Source: Gaetbulibacter_A sp043876815
Lineage (GTDB): Bacteria; Bacteroidota; Bacteroidia; Flavobacteriales; Flavobacteriaceae
Direction: 5' to 3'
NCBI RefSeq assembly: GCF_043876815.1
Contig: NZ_JBAWKA010000005.1
Location: 62,001-126,000 of the forward strand
Length of the DNA: 64,000 nucleotides
Both the position numbers and the translations under genes were made by a program. The notes beneath the pieces are model-generated. The model saw only the letters and a list, made by a program, of their open reading frames with translations. It had not been told where the DNA came from and ran no database searches. Shown piece after piece: positions 25,400-34,642 of the stretch (position 1 is the stretch's first letter; each line of letters opens with the position of its first letter).

Positions 25400-26455
25400 A
25401 TGTCATCATTTCATACCCTTTCAGTAGCCAATATAACCCGGGAAACAGCGGAATCAGTCAGCATCCGATTTAACATCCCAGAAAACTTAAAAGACACTTT
25501 TCAGTTTAAGGCTGGTCAATACATCACTTTAAAAACCACCCTTGATGGTAAAGAAATTCGCCGCGATTATTCCTTGTGCGTCGCTCCAAATTCCAAAGAA
25601 TTAAAAGTGGCTGTTAAGGAAGTGGAAGATGGTACTTTTTCTGCCTACGCCAATCGCACTTTAAAAGTGGGAGACTCACTGGAGGTGGCCTCACCAAAAG
25701 GACGTTTTATATTCACGCCTAACGATTCCAAAACAAAGAATATCGTTTTGTTTGCAGCCGGTAGCGGTATTACACCGGTGATGAGTATATTAAAATGTGC
25801 TCTGGAAGAAGAAAAAGAAAGTAAGGTTGTGTTGGTGTATGGGAACAAAACCCCAGAAGACACGATGTTCTTAAACGAACTGTTGGAACTTCAACACCAA
25901 TACCGAGACCGCTTTTCTATTCAATTTATATTCAGTCGCTCGAAAGAAAAAGATGCCCTCTTCGGACGCATTGAAAAAAGCACGGTAAATTTAGTTGTAA
26001 AAAACAAATACAAACATATTGATGTGGATGCCTTTTATATCTGTGGTCCGGAACCTATGATCCATACGGTTAAGGGCGTTTTGGAAGAAAATGGTATTTC
26101 TAAAGATCATATCCATTTTGAATTGTTCAAGGCTTCTAAGCAAGATGAGGTGGAAGATACCAGTGCTCCTTCCGGTAAAACTTCAATAACCATTACCTTG
26201 GACGACGAAACTACAACCTTCGAAATGTCGCCAAAACAGAGTATTTTAGAAGCCGCTTTAGATGAAGATCTGGACGCGCCTTACTCCTGTCAGGGTGGGA
26301 TTTGCAGCACCTGCTTAGCTCGTTTAAAGGAAGGACAAGCCGAAATGCGTCAGAATAATATTTTAACAGATAAAGAGGTGGAAGATGGTTTAATTTTAAC
26401 TTGTCAGGCGCACCCAACCAGTTCGAAAGTTGTTATCGATTACGACGACGTATAA
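25400..26455 (+). CDS. Ferredoxin--NADP reductase-type flavoprotein with 2Fe-2S domain (PaaE-like)
   Basis: A 351-aa, three-domain electron-transfer protein. FAD-binding beta-barrel with RRDYSLC; NAD(P)-binding domain with FAAGSGITPVMSIL and CGPEPMI; plant-type 2Fe-2S ferredoxin at the C-terminus with CQGGICSTC and a fourth Cys in LTCQAHP. This is the layout of PaaE and of hydroxylase/oxygenase reductases, which pass electrons from NADPH to an oxygenase. No oxygenase subunit (paaABCD or other) is nearby, so the partner is unknown. Divergent from PadR. Confidence 0.9.
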   Translation: MSSFHTLSVANITRETAESVSIRFNIPENLKDTFQFKAGQYITLKTTLDGKEIRRDYSLCVAPNSKELKVAVKEVEDGTFSAYANRTLKVGDSLEVASPKGRFIFTPNDSKTKNIVLFAAGSGITPVMSILKCALEEEKESKVVLVYGNKTPEDTMFLNELLELQHQYRDRFSIQFIFSRSKEKDALFGRIEKSTVNLVVKNKYKHIDVDAFYICGPEPMIHTVKGVLEENGISKDHIHFELFKASKQDEVEDTSAPSGKTSITITLDDETTTFEMSPKQSILEAALDEDLDAPYSCQGGICSTCLARLKEGQAEMRQNNILTDKEVEDGLILTCQAHPTSSKVVIDYDDV

Positions 26456-26457
26456 CC

Positions 26458-27480
26458 TTAAATTACCGTTTTAATTTTTTCAATAATCGCCTGCGGTGGA
26501 ATACTCCCTGCAGCATTCTCATAGCCTTTTGGATGCTTTTTCCCATAAATCGAAGTTGGGATCTTTGGAAATTTTTCTCGGTCTGCGACCAGCATATAAT
26601 CTTCTGGTTGATGGAAAGGCGCAAAGCCGGCATACGGATGCGTAACGCCCCAAACAGTGATCACCTTAACACCATACATCGCTGCTAAATGACCATTGCC
26701 GGAATCCATTGAAAGCATGAGGTCCAGATTGGAAATGACATCCAGTTGATCGGCAAATGAAAGTTTTTCAGCGACATTATAAGTGTTCTCAAAAGTGCTT
26801 TCCCATGCGTTTAGTAATTCAAATTCCGATTGGCCTCCACCAAATAACAGAATTTTATATGCTTTAGATAGCTCAGCGATAACAGTTTTCATGTGCTCCT
26901 CAGGATACATTTTACCCTCATGCGCTGCAAATGGTGCCACACCAATCCAACGGCCTTCCTTATCCCCTATAATTGCTTTGATATTCGCCTGAAGTGGTCT
27001 GGGTTTTGGAAACACAGGTTCTTTTAAGTCTACAGGAAACCCCATGGCCTCAAACACAGCGGCATAGCGCTGATGTGTTGTTTTTAAAGGCTCAAAATTG
27101 CGGCCTTTTACTAAAGCCTTTTTTTCTTTTCGTCCTTTATTGATCGTCACCACACGCCTGCAACGTATAAGCGGTTTTAAGATCTTCGTTCTTAAAACAC
27201 TATGCAGGTCGGCAATAGCATAAAATGAATACGATTTATTAAGTTGTCTTGCCAGGCGATTTAAGCCAAAAATGCCTTTGTGTGTGGTATCCACCTCAGC
27301 TTCTACAACGTCAAGGCGTTCGATGTCCCGAAATAAGGGTTTAAAAAAAGGTCGTGTAAGGATCGTGATCTGAAGCTCAGCGTGTTGTTGTAAAAGTGCA
27401 CGAACTACAGGTACTACCATGGCAACATCTCCCATGGCTGAAAGCCTTATCACTAAAAGATGTCTAGGTGTTGTTGCCAT
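26458..27480 (-). CDS. Glycosyltransferase family 9 (heptosyltransferase-like)
   Basis: A 340-aa GT-B enzyme: N-terminal HLLVIRLSAMGDVAMVVPVV, and C-terminal donor-site motifs SMDSGNGHLAAMYGVKVITVWG typical of the ADP-heptose:LPS heptosyltransferase family. It probably adds a heptose or similar sugar to the LPS core at the cytoplasmic face. Converges on the reductase gene with a 2-base gap. It follows the DUF4254 gene and is likely co-transcribed with it. Confidence 0.9.
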   Translation of the reverse strand: MATTPRHLLVIRLSAMGDVAMVVPVVRALLQQHAELQITILTRPFFKPLFRDIERLDVVEAEVDTTHKGIFGLNRLARQLNKSYSFYAIADLHSVLRTKILKPLIRCRRVVTINKGRKEKKALVKGRNFEPLKTTHQRYAAVFEAMGFPVDLKEPVFPKPRPLQANIKAIIGDKEGRWIGVAPFAAHEGKMYPEEHMKTVIAELSKAYKILLFGGGQSEFELLNAWESTFENTYNVAEKLSFADQLDVISNLDLMLSMDSGNGHLAAMYGVKVITVWGVTHPYAGFAPFHQPEDYMLVADREKFPKIPTSIYGKKHPKGYENAAGSIPPQAIIEKIKTVI

Positions 27481-27541
27481 GGCTAAAATGGTAAAAACCC
27501 ACCTAAGTCACTTTCAGGTGGCAGTATATATCAGGTTATCA

Positions 27542-28147
27542 CTATTTCTGAGAACGCAAAACAGGATTCAACTCTTCATCGTTGTACATTTTCATTTGTT
27601 TGTACACCTTCATGTATTTATCGCCGTTCTCAATATCTTTTAAAAGCGTATCAATGGCCGTCGAAAGATCGACACGTTGTTCCAATAAAACGTCTAATTT
27701 CACCTTACAGGCTTTGCGGTGGGTTTCAGAAGCATCCTCACGCGTAGCCTCTTCATTCATATGATAGATTTTTAAAGCTAAAATAGACAGGCGGTCCACG
27801 CCCCAGGCCGGACTTTCAGTATTGATGGTCGCGTCTGATTTAGGTATTACATCCTTATACTTTTCAAGAAAATAACTGTCTATATATTCTACCATATCAG
27901 TGCGATCCTGATTGGAAGCATCGATCTGGCGCTTCAATTTTAAGGCCGCCACCGGATCTATTTGCGGATCGCGAATAATGTCTTCATAATGCCACTGCAC
28001 CGTATCGATCCAACATTTTCTGTATAACAAATGCTCTATAAGATCGCTTTTTTCATACGGATTTTCAAAAGGTTGATCCACAGTATTGATGATGTGGTAT
28101 TTTTCAATAACGTCTTGAAATATCTTATTTGCTTTATCTGTAAACAT
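27542..28147 (-). CDS. DUF4254 family protein
   Basis: A 201-aa, mostly helical protein rich in charged residues, of the DUF4254 family. This family is common in Bacteroidota and tends to sit next to GT9 heptosyltransferase genes, as here. Function unknown. No signal peptide. The start codon faces upp across 68 bases. Confidence 0.83.
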   Translation of the reverse strand: MFTDKANKIFQDVIEKYHIINTVDQPFENPYEKSDLIEHLLYRKCWIDTVQWHYEDIIRDPQIDPVAALKLKRQIDASNQDRTDMVEYIDSYFLEKYKDVIPKSDATINTESPAWGVDRLSILALKIYHMNEEATREDASETHRKACKVKLDVLLEQRVDLSTAIDTLLKDIENGDKYMKVYKQMKMYNDEELNPVLRSQK

Positions 28148-28215
28148 GCGTTTAAAATTTTAGGGTGTAAATATACTTCATATTTAGTTAACTTTACTAC
28201 TGTAAAACCCGCAGT

Positions 28216-28875
28216 ATGCATATTCATAACTTATCACAGGAAAATTCCGTTTTAAATACCTTCATATCAGAAATCCGAAGTAAAACGATCCAGACAGACC
28301 GGATGCGTTTTCGCAGAAATATTGAACGTATCGGGGAAATACTTTCCTATGAAATGAGTAAAATGGAACCTTATAAAACCACTTCCGTGGAAACGCCTTT
28401 AGGCACCTCTGAAATTTCGATTTTACATGACGATATTGTTTTGTGCTCGGTGCTTCGTGCCGGGATACCGCTTCATTATGGGATCCTGAATTATTTTGAT
28501 AAAGCCGAAAATGCCTTTATTTCAGCTTACCGACACCATGAAGGTCATTCCGATGATTTTGAGATCATTGTGGAATATCTAGCTTGTCCGGATTTGAACA
28601 ACAAAACCTTAATTCTGGCGGATCCTATGTTGGCAACCGGTCAATCCATGGTGTCAACCTTTGCCGCTTTACAACCATACGGCAAACCGAAAGCAATCCA
28701 TCTTATGAGTGTTATTGGCGCTCAGGAAGGCATTGATTTTGTGGCTAAATCGTTTCCGGAGAAAACCCATTTGTGGATCGCTACAGTAGACGAAACCCTG
28801 AATAGTAAAGGATATATTGTGCCGGGGCTAGGTGATGCCGGCGATCTGTCTTTTGGAGAAAAACTACAAAAATAG
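28216..28875 (+). CDS. upp: Uracil phosphoribosyltransferase
   Basis: Pyrimidine salvage enzyme forming UMP from uracil and PRPP. At 219 aa the type-I PRTase PRPP loop LILADPMLATGQSM is at about residues 134-147. The uracil site is in the C-terminal part (GYIVPGLGDAGD). The 3' end overlaps the convergent DUF6427-like gene by 12 bases. A diverged -7 element (TAACTTTA) is near 28188. Confidence 0.96.
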   Translation: MHIHNLSQENSVLNTFISEIRSKTIQTDRMRFRRNIERIGEILSYEMSKMEPYKTTSVETPLGTSEISILHDDIVLCSVLRAGIPLHYGILNYFDKAENAFISAYRHHEGHSDDFEIIVEYLACPDLNNKTLILADPMLATGQSMVSTFAALQPYGKPKAIHLMSVIGAQEGIDFVAKSFPEKTHLWIATVDETLNSKGYIVPGLGDAGDLSFGEKLQK

Positions 28876-29787
28876 GAGTGCAATTGGCATCAAAATTAAA
28901 ATACCTACAAACACCTCACGAAACCATTTGTCTCTTATCGTCTCAACATATCCTGAAATAATAATGGCCAGCGGAGCCATAACAAATAAAAACTCGCTGC
29001 CATTTTTAAAAGGCGAAAAAAACAAGATCACTATCGCCACAAATAAGGTAAATAAGATGATGTAAAACGAGGGGCGTACATCGCGCTTTTTGTCTTTTAC
29101 CGCATTTAAGTAGAAGATAATAGACCAAATGGTATATGAGAGCAATAGGGTGATCCCCACGAAAAACCGAGGCGTATTATAATTGCTGAAATCTTCACTG
29201 ATCTTAGGGAGGTTTTCAAAATAATACAGGTATTCATCGTGCATCACAATAGAAAAACATACCGTAATAATGAACACCGAAGCTACCCCGGTAAAGGGAA
29301 TGATCCAATGGCGCAGGTTATTATCCCGATAAAATAATAATGTGGCAAAGACCACCACAAAAAATAAGATCGACCAAAAATAAAATAAGGCGGCAATAGC
29401 AAACCAAAATCCGGCATCAAAAAGTTTTGATTTTTCATTCAAATGGGAACGTAAACTGATTAGCCGTCTTAAACCAAACAGTATAAACAAATTGGATAAA
29501 AGCACATCATTATTGGTGGTGGTTTGCGGAATAAGGAGCAGAAACAAACTAAACAGAAAGATCTGGTAGTTATTACTTTTAGATAATCGGTTTTTGGTGA
29601 CAATAAAGTTTAAGACTAAAATAGAAAAATAACTCAAGGTCAGTTTAACAACAATATTCCCGAATAGAGCAGCCGAAAATGGTTGTTTTATAGTTAAGAT
29701 AAACGCCAGGGTCACCGCTAAAAGGGTAATAAAAAAAACAATAATATAATTTATTGGTTTAGATTTACTAAAAACACTTGTTATCAT
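28864..29787 (-). CDS. DUF6427-like polytopic membrane protein
   Basis: A 307-aa protein with about nine membrane segments and no soluble domain. It probably belongs to the flavobacterial DUF6427 family, characteristically next to upp and purD. Function unknown. Overlaps the end of upp and diverges from the 63-aa membrane protein gene. Confidence 0.72.
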   Translation of the reverse strand: MITSVFSKSKPINYIIVFFITLLAVTLAFILTIKQPFSAALFGNIVVKLTLSYFSILVLNFIVTKNRLSKSNNYQIFLFSLFLLLIPQTTTNNDVLLSNLFILFGLRRLISLRSHLNEKSKLFDAGFWFAIAALFYFWSILFFVVVFATLLFYRDNNLRHWIIPFTGVASVFIITVCFSIVMHDEYLYYFENLPKISEDFSNYNTPRFFVGITLLLSYTIWSIIFYLNAVKDKKRDVRPSFYIILFTLFVAIVILFFSPFKNGSEFLFVMAPLAIIISGYVETIRDKWFREVFVGILILMPIALLFL

Positions 29788-29799
29788 TAGCGGTTTTTG

Positions 29800-29807
29800 T
29801 ATTTTTG
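29800..29807 (+). promoter_or_regulatory. -7 element upstream of the 63-aa membrane protein
   Basis: TATTTTTG matches TAnnTTTG and lies 48 bases before the ATG, in the gap between two divergent genes. Confidence 0.45.
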
Positions 29808-29855
29808 TCTCGTAAATATACTAACTAAAAGTAGTTAGAAAAATAAACAAAACTC

Positions 29856-30047
29856 ATGAAAGATTTCTTTTACGGCATACAAGATTTATTTGTGGACTAT
29901 CTTTTTGCACCTTATGATATGCTGCGTGAATTACAACTGGATTCCTGGTTTGGAGCAAACGTTGTATCCTGGTTGTTCATTGCCATCTTTGCAGTTTTAT
30001 TCGCATATTGGATGAAGCAACTAAGTCTGTTTGACCCAGAGCATTAA
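29856..30047 (+). CDS. Small membrane protein (DUF6341-like)
   Basis: A 63-aa protein with one membrane helix (about 35-52, VVSWLFIAIFAVLFAYWM) and a conserved-looking N-terminus (MKDFFYGIQDLFVDYLF). Small proteins of this kind sit between upp and purD in many Flavobacteriia. Function unknown. It converges on purD with 26 bases between stops. Confidence 0.75.
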   Translation: MKDFFYGIQDLFVDYLFAPYDMLRELQLDSWFGANVVSWLFIAIFAVLFAYWMKQLSLFDPEH

Positions 30048-30073
30048 AAATTTAGGATCGGCTTTTGATCCTT

Positions 30074-31345
30074 TTACAGATCGAAACCGATATCACTTCG
30101 ATAATACATCTTATCAAAATGTAGTTTTTCTATACTTTGGTAAGATTTTTTTATGGCCTCATTATAAGTGTCGCCATATGAGGTTATCGCTAAAACACGT
30201 CCGCCGGACGATACGATCTTACCATCCTTCAATTGGGCACCGGCATGAAAAGGAATAGAATCCGTAACCTGATCCAGACCTGTGATCTCATACCCCTTAT
30301 TATAAGTCTCCGGATATCCGCCAGATACCAAAACAATGGTTGTTGCCGCCCGGGAATCTATGTCTAATTCAATAGTATTTAAGGTACCGTTCGCCATAGC
30401 TTGAAGGATCTCTACAAGGTCATTTTTAAGTCGCGGGAAAACCACTTCGGTTTCAGGATCACCCATCCGCACATTATATTCGATCACTTTAGGATCATCA
30501 CCAACCTTGATCAAGCCAATAAACACAAAACCGACATACGGTAAGTTATCTTTCTTAAACCCTTCAATAGTAGGTTTTACAATGCGATCCTCGATTTTTG
30601 CTAAGAATTCTTTTGTTGCAAAAGGCACCGGAGAAACCGCTCCCATACCACCGGTATTTAAACCTGTATCGCCTTCGCCAATACGTTTATAATCTTTTGC
30701 TGTTGGTAGAATTTTATAATGTTCGCCATCGCTTAAAACGAAACAACTCAATTCGATCCCATCTAAAAACTCCTCGATCACCACTTTAGTGCTGGCCTGT
30801 CCGAATTTGGAATCCACCAACATGCTTTTCAATTCCGCTTTAGCGGCCTCCAGATCGTTTAAGATCACAACACCTTTACCTGCTGCCAGGCCATCGGCTT
30901 TAAGGACATACGGTGGCTGCAAACGCTCTAAAAACGAATAGCCATCGGTAAGGGTCTCTTTGGTAAAGCTTTCATAAGCAGCTGTCGGAATGTTATGCCG
31001 CATCATGAACTCCTTTGCGAATTCTTTGCTGCCTTCTAAAGTAGCGGCTGCTTTTTGCGGACCAATAACGCCGATGTGTTTCGTCTCGGGATCATTTAAA
31101 ATAAAATCATGAACACCATTTACCAAAGGATCTTCCGGGCCCACCACGATCATGTCAATCGCCTCTTTTAGCGCCAGTTGTTTGATAGCCTCAAAATCAT
31201 TACCGTTGATAGCCACATTTTCAGCGATGGCTGCTGTACCAGAATTTCCGGGGGCTACAAAAAGTTTATCGCAATGTTTACTCTGCGCTATCTTCCAGGC
31301 AAAGGTATGCTCGCGTCCGCCGGACCCTAGAATTAAAATGTTCAT
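30074..31345 (-). CDS. purD: Phosphoribosylamine--glycine ligase
   Basis: GAR synthetase, second step of purine biosynthesis: phosphoribosylamine + glycine + ATP gives GAR. ATP-grasp fold. It starts ILILGSGGREHTFAW (about residues 3-17), followed by GPQKAAATLEGSKEFAKEFM, LKADGLAAGKGV and EYNVRMGDPETEV. The ATG opening MNILILGSG is preferred (423 aa); an upstream in-frame ATG would add eight non-conserved residues. Confidence 0.97.
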   Translation of the reverse strand: MNILILGSGGREHTFAWKIAQSKHCDKLFVAPGNSGTAAIAENVAINGNDFEAIKQLALKEAIDMIVVGPEDPLVNGVHDFILNDPETKHIGVIGPQKAAATLEGSKEFAKEFMMRHNIPTAAYESFTKETLTDGYSFLERLQPPYVLKADGLAAGKGVVILNDLEAAKAELKSMLVDSKFGQASTKVVIEEFLDGIELSCFVLSDGEHYKILPTAKDYKRIGEGDTGLNTGGMGAVSPVPFATKEFLAKIEDRIVKPTIEGFKKDNLPYVGFVFIGLIKVGDDPKVIEYNVRMGDPETEVVFPRLKNDLVEILQAMANGTLNTIELDIDSRAATTIVLVSGGYPETYNKGYEITGLDQVTDSIPFHAGAQLKDGKIVSSGGRVLAITSYGDTYNEAIKKSYQSIEKLHFDKMYYRSDIGFDL

Positions 31346-31439
31346 TTTTAGGAATTTTAATATTGGCAAAAATAAAATTAATCAAAACAAATCGGACTAT
31401 TTCTTTTCACGTTTTTTCGGAAACTTTGAAGGCTTGGTG

Positions 31440-32795
31440 TTAATAGGCCTTTTCTTCCCCTTTAAGGGCATTCAAAAAGGTTTGGACAATGATCTTTAAA
31501 TCAAGAAGGATAGACCAGTTCTCGATGTAGAAAATATCGTATTTCACCCGGTTGATAATGTCTTTGTCTTTTTCAATTTCCCCTCGAAAACCACTTATTT
31601 GGGCTAAGCCCGTTATTCCCGGTTTTACAAAATGGCGCACCATAAATTTATCTATCCGCCTGGCGTACAAATTCGTATGACTAACCATATGCGGCCTTGG
31701 GCCTACCACAGACATATCACCAAACAATACATTATAAAATTGAGGTAACTCGTCAATACTTGTTTTGCGAATAAAGCGTCCCACTTTGGTGATCCGTTGG
31801 TCTTCTTTCGTTGCTTGCTGCAAATGAGCATCTTTATTCGGCGTCATGGAGCGGAATTTATAACAATAGAATTCTTTATAATTAAAGCCATTTCTGGACT
31901 GCTTGAAAAACACCGGACCCTTAGACTCCAAACGTATTAAGATAGCCAAAATAGGTGTTAACCATGAAAGTACAAAAATGAGCACTAATAACGAGAAAAC
32001 AATATCGAACAAGCGTTTTAAGAACTGGTTTACGGAAGCCTGTAAAGGGATGACGCGCAGTGATACGATCGGAATGTAATCGTAATATTCGTATTTTAAT
32101 TTTCTGGAATAAATATCTTTATTATCCGGAATGAACTTTAGCTCCCTAAGGTTATTGTCTGCAAAATCAATGAGCTTGTTAATTTGCTTATTAGAGAGGG
32201 TGGCAACCGAACCATAAATCTCATTGATATCATTCTCAATCACATAGTCCAGACAATCCTTTAAGGAGTCCTCGCCTTCTTTGATCTTGAATTGTTTTTC
32301 AAATTTATACCCGAATTCCTGGCGTGTATTGAATATAGAAATGAGCTGTTGTGTTTTTAGATTATCACCAATAACCACTACTTTTCTCAGGTTTCCTCCA
32401 AATACGGCTCGGTATCTGTTCAAAAGGAAAAAAAACACAAGCTTAAAAATCGTCAATTGTGCAAAGATCAAGATCACATAATAGGCCAGAGCCAAACGGC
32501 TAATCTCAGGCTGTTTGAATAGCCCGATATAAGCATAAAGGGCAAAAGCAAAGTAACTGAACTGTCTAATAAGCAAGGCCAGGATTTGGATAATTTTAGT
32601 ATGTCGCTTAACGCTGTAGAATTGGTTCCGGAATGCCAATATTAACCAAACCAAACTCAGGTATAACATAAAGATATTAGGGCTGTTTAAATTGATTTCA
32701 AAAACATACACAGCTCCGTTGATCAATAACAAATCAATGATCACAGAAATGGGCTTTAATAAACCCGAATAACGTGTTGGTTTAAAGGTCTCCAA
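31440..32795 (-). CDS. Polyprenyl-phosphate glycosylphosphotransferase (WcaJ-like)
   Basis: Initiating enzyme of capsule or O-antigen synthesis: it moves a hexose-1-phosphate from an NDP-sugar to undecaprenyl phosphate. At 451 aa it has four N-terminal membrane helices, a Rossmann-like middle domain, a re-entrant helix near 265-285, then the catalytic PGT domain (KFRSM, RFIRKTSIDELPQFYNVL, VGPRPHM). The motif set is complete. It is the last gene of the leftward polysaccharide locus, one base after the UXS gene. Confidence 0.93.
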   Translation of the reverse strand: METFKPTRYSGLLKPISVIIDLLLINGAVYVFEINLNSPNIFMLYLSLVWLILAFRNQFYSVKRHTKIIQILALLIRQFSYFAFALYAYIGLFKQPEISRLALAYYVILIFAQLTIFKLVFFFLLNRYRAVFGGNLRKVVVIGDNLKTQQLISIFNTRQEFGYKFEKQFKIKEGEDSLKDCLDYVIENDINEIYGSVATLSNKQINKLIDFADNNLRELKFIPDNKDIYSRKLKYEYYDYIPIVSLRVIPLQASVNQFLKRLFDIVFSLLVLIFVLSWLTPILAILIRLESKGPVFFKQSRNGFNYKEFYCYKFRSMTPNKDAHLQQATKEDQRITKVGRFIRKTSIDELPQFYNVLFGDMSVVGPRPHMVSHTNLYARRIDKFMVRHFVKPGITGLAQISGFRGEIEKDKDIINRVKYDIFYIENWSILLDLKIIVQTFLNALKGEEKAY

Positions 32796-32796
32796 A

Positions 32797-33783
32797 CTAT
32801 TTTTTTATATGCTTTTTAAAATCTTTGTGCTCCCGTTTATTTAATTCTTCCGAAGAGAGACTTTTGAAATATTCGAAGGTTTTTCGCATCCCCTCCTTAC
32901 GATCCACTTTAGGCTCCCAACCCAGTATTTTTTTAGCCAGACTAATATCAGGTTGGCGTTGCAGGGGGTCGTTTTGTGGTAGTGGTTTATATACTACTTT
33001 TTGATCTGTTCCTGTAAGTGCAATGATCTCATCGGCGAAATCTTTAATGGAGATCTCATGAGGGTTTCCGATGTTCACCGGATACACATAATCACTCATC
33101 AGTAATCTGTAAATACCATCTACCTGATCATCAACATAACAGAATGATCGGGTTTGCGAACCATCACCAAAAATAGTGAGGTCTTCCCCACGAAGTGCCT
33201 GACCCATAAAAGCGGGAATTACACGCCCATCATTTAAACGCATTCGAGGACCATAAGTATTAAAAATACGGACGATACGCGTATCTAAGCCGTGAAACCG
33301 ATGATAGGCCATGGTAATGGATTCCTGGAAACGTTTGGCCTCATCGTATACACCACGCGGCCCAATCGTGTTGACGTTGCCATAGTAATCTTCCGTTTGT
33401 GGATGCACCAAGGGGTCACCATACACCTCAGAAGTGGAGGCAATAAGAATCCGTGCATCTTTAGCTTTAGCCAAACCTAATAAATTATGGGTTCCAAGCG
33501 ATCCCACTTTAAGGGTTTGAATGGGGATTTTTAGATAATCTATCGGACTGGCCGGTGATGCGAAATGCAAAATATAATCCAAGGAGCCTTCGATAGCGAT
33601 AAACTCAGTAACGTCATGCTCTATAAACTCAAAGTTGGGCTCCGATTCCAGATGTGCCAGGTTCTTTTTATCCCCGGTAATGAAGTTGTCCATACCAATC
33701 ACATAAAACCCCTCTTTAATAAACTTATCACAAAGATGTGACCCTAAAAATCCTGCTGCACCTGTTATTAAAACTCTTTTCAA
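32797..33783 (-). CDS. UDP-glucuronate decarboxylase (UXS-type SDR)
   Basis: A 328-aa extended SDR. NAD-binding GAAGFLGSHLCDKF (8-21), STSEVYGDP and catalytic YDEAKRFQE, then GPRMRLNDGRVIPAF, characteristic of UDP-xylose synthase. It converts UDP-glucuronate to UDP-xylose, with the UDP-glucose dehydrogenase next upstream supplying the substrate. The reading frame starts with TTG. No in-frame ATG lies between it and a -7 element about 36 bases upstream, so TTG is probably the real start. Confidence 0.9.
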   Translation of the reverse strand: MKRVLITGAAGFLGSHLCDKFIKEGFYVIGMDNFITGDKKNLAHLESEPNFEFIEHDVTEFIAIEGSLDYILHFASPASPIDYLKIPIQTLKVGSLGTHNLLGLAKAKDARILIASTSEVYGDPLVHPQTEDYYGNVNTIGPRGVYDEAKRFQESITMAYHRFHGLDTRIVRIFNTYGPRMRLNDGRVIPAFMGQALRGEDLTIFGDGSQTRSFCYVDDQVDGIYRLLMSDYVYPVNIGNPHEISIKDFADEIIALTGTDQKVVYKPLPQNDPLQRQPDISLAKKILGWEPKVDRKEGMRKTFEYFKSLSSEELNKREHKDFKKHIKK

Positions 33784-33818
33784 TGTCTTGTTTTTGAATT
33801 TGACGTCGTTGCCACGGA

Positions 33819-33826
33819 CAAATTTA
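33819..33826 (-). promoter_or_regulatory. -7 promoter element upstream of the UXS gene
   Basis: On the minus strand TAAATTTG matches TAnnTTTG, 35 bases before the TTG start. It would give the last two genes of the locus their own promoter, downstream of a large repeat field. Confidence 0.45.
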
Positions 33827-34023
33827 ATGGAATAAGTTTAATATAAAAGATTCGGTATGTAAAAGTTTAATTTAGCGGTATTGTCATGGCGAGGTGTCTG
33901 GTGAGGTGGCAATCTCATCAATTAACCGTCATTGCGAGGAGCGCAGTGACGTGGCAATCTTTCTAAAAGGATTTGCACACATACAGATTGCTTCACTATG
34001 TTCGCAATGACGTTCCCCCTTTC

Positions 34024-34275
34024 GTCATTGCGAGAAGCAACGCGACGTGGCAATCTCTTTATGGGAATTACAAACGAACAGATTGCTTCAACTCCGAATA
34101 TATTCGGAATGTTCGCAATGACGGTACAATTTCGTCATTGCGAGGAGCGCAGAGACGTGGCAATCTGTTTGGTTAATGTTAAAAGATTCTTCGCTTTACT
34201 CTGAATGACAATAATTGTGTAATGACATTCAATATTGTCATTCAGACGGAGCGTAGAGGTGGAAGAATCTAAATT
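34024..34275 (+). repeat. 252-bp direct repeat, copy 1
   Basis: Copy 1 of a block repeated exactly 315 bases further on. The last 212 bases differ at only about eight positions. The first 40 bases are more diverged. Confidence 0.88.
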
Positions 34276-34338
34276 GTTATAATCGGGATTCCTAGTTTCA
34301 CTTGAAATGATACTTTGAAAACAAAAGATGTATGAACG

Positions 34339-34590
34339 GTCAGTGCGAGGAGCTTGTGACGTAGCAATCTTTCCAAGAGGAATTCCAAACGAACAGATTG
34401 CTTCAACTTCGAATATATTCGGAATGTTCGCAATGACGGTACAATTTCGTCATTGCGAGGAGCGCAACGACGTGGCAATCTGTTTGGTTAATGTTAAAAG
34501 ATTCTTCGCTTTGCTCTGAATGACAATAATTGTGTAATGACATTCAATATTGTCATTCAGACGGAGCGCAGCGGAGGAAGAATCTAAATT
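34339..34590 (+). repeat. 252-bp direct repeat, copy 2
   Basis: Copy 2 of the same block with a 63-base spacer after copy 1. Near-identity over 212 bases points to a recent segmental duplication within the repeat field. Confidence 0.88.
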
Positions 34591-34642
34591 TTGGTAGAGA
34601 GATTCTTCGTTCCATTACATGTCACTCTGAATGACAATAGTT

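Larger units (their letters stand above)
33888..34634. repeat. Large field of dispersed repeats between ugd and UXS
   Basis: The 860-base gap between the two genes is filled by alternating units: CGTCATTGCGAGGAGCGC...GACGTGGCAATCT, AGATTGCTTC...GTTCGCAATGACG and GATTCTTCGCT...CTGAATGACA / GTCATTCAGACGGAGCG...GAAGAATCT. Each unit pairs with its neighbour in inverse orientation, giving many possible hairpins. Short ORFs here are artefacts of the repeats. Confidence 0.85.

Noticed and set aside
27496..27526. Short inverted motif CCACCT/AGGTGG between DUF4254 and GT9 genes
   Set aside because: Only 6 bp of stem, a long loop and no T-run; not enough for a terminator call.
33973..34519. Three short plus-strand ORFs of 63-68 codons
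   Set aside because: They lie entirely in the dispersed-repeat field, and two of them are near-copies only because the DNA is duplicated; no start signals or recognisable products.
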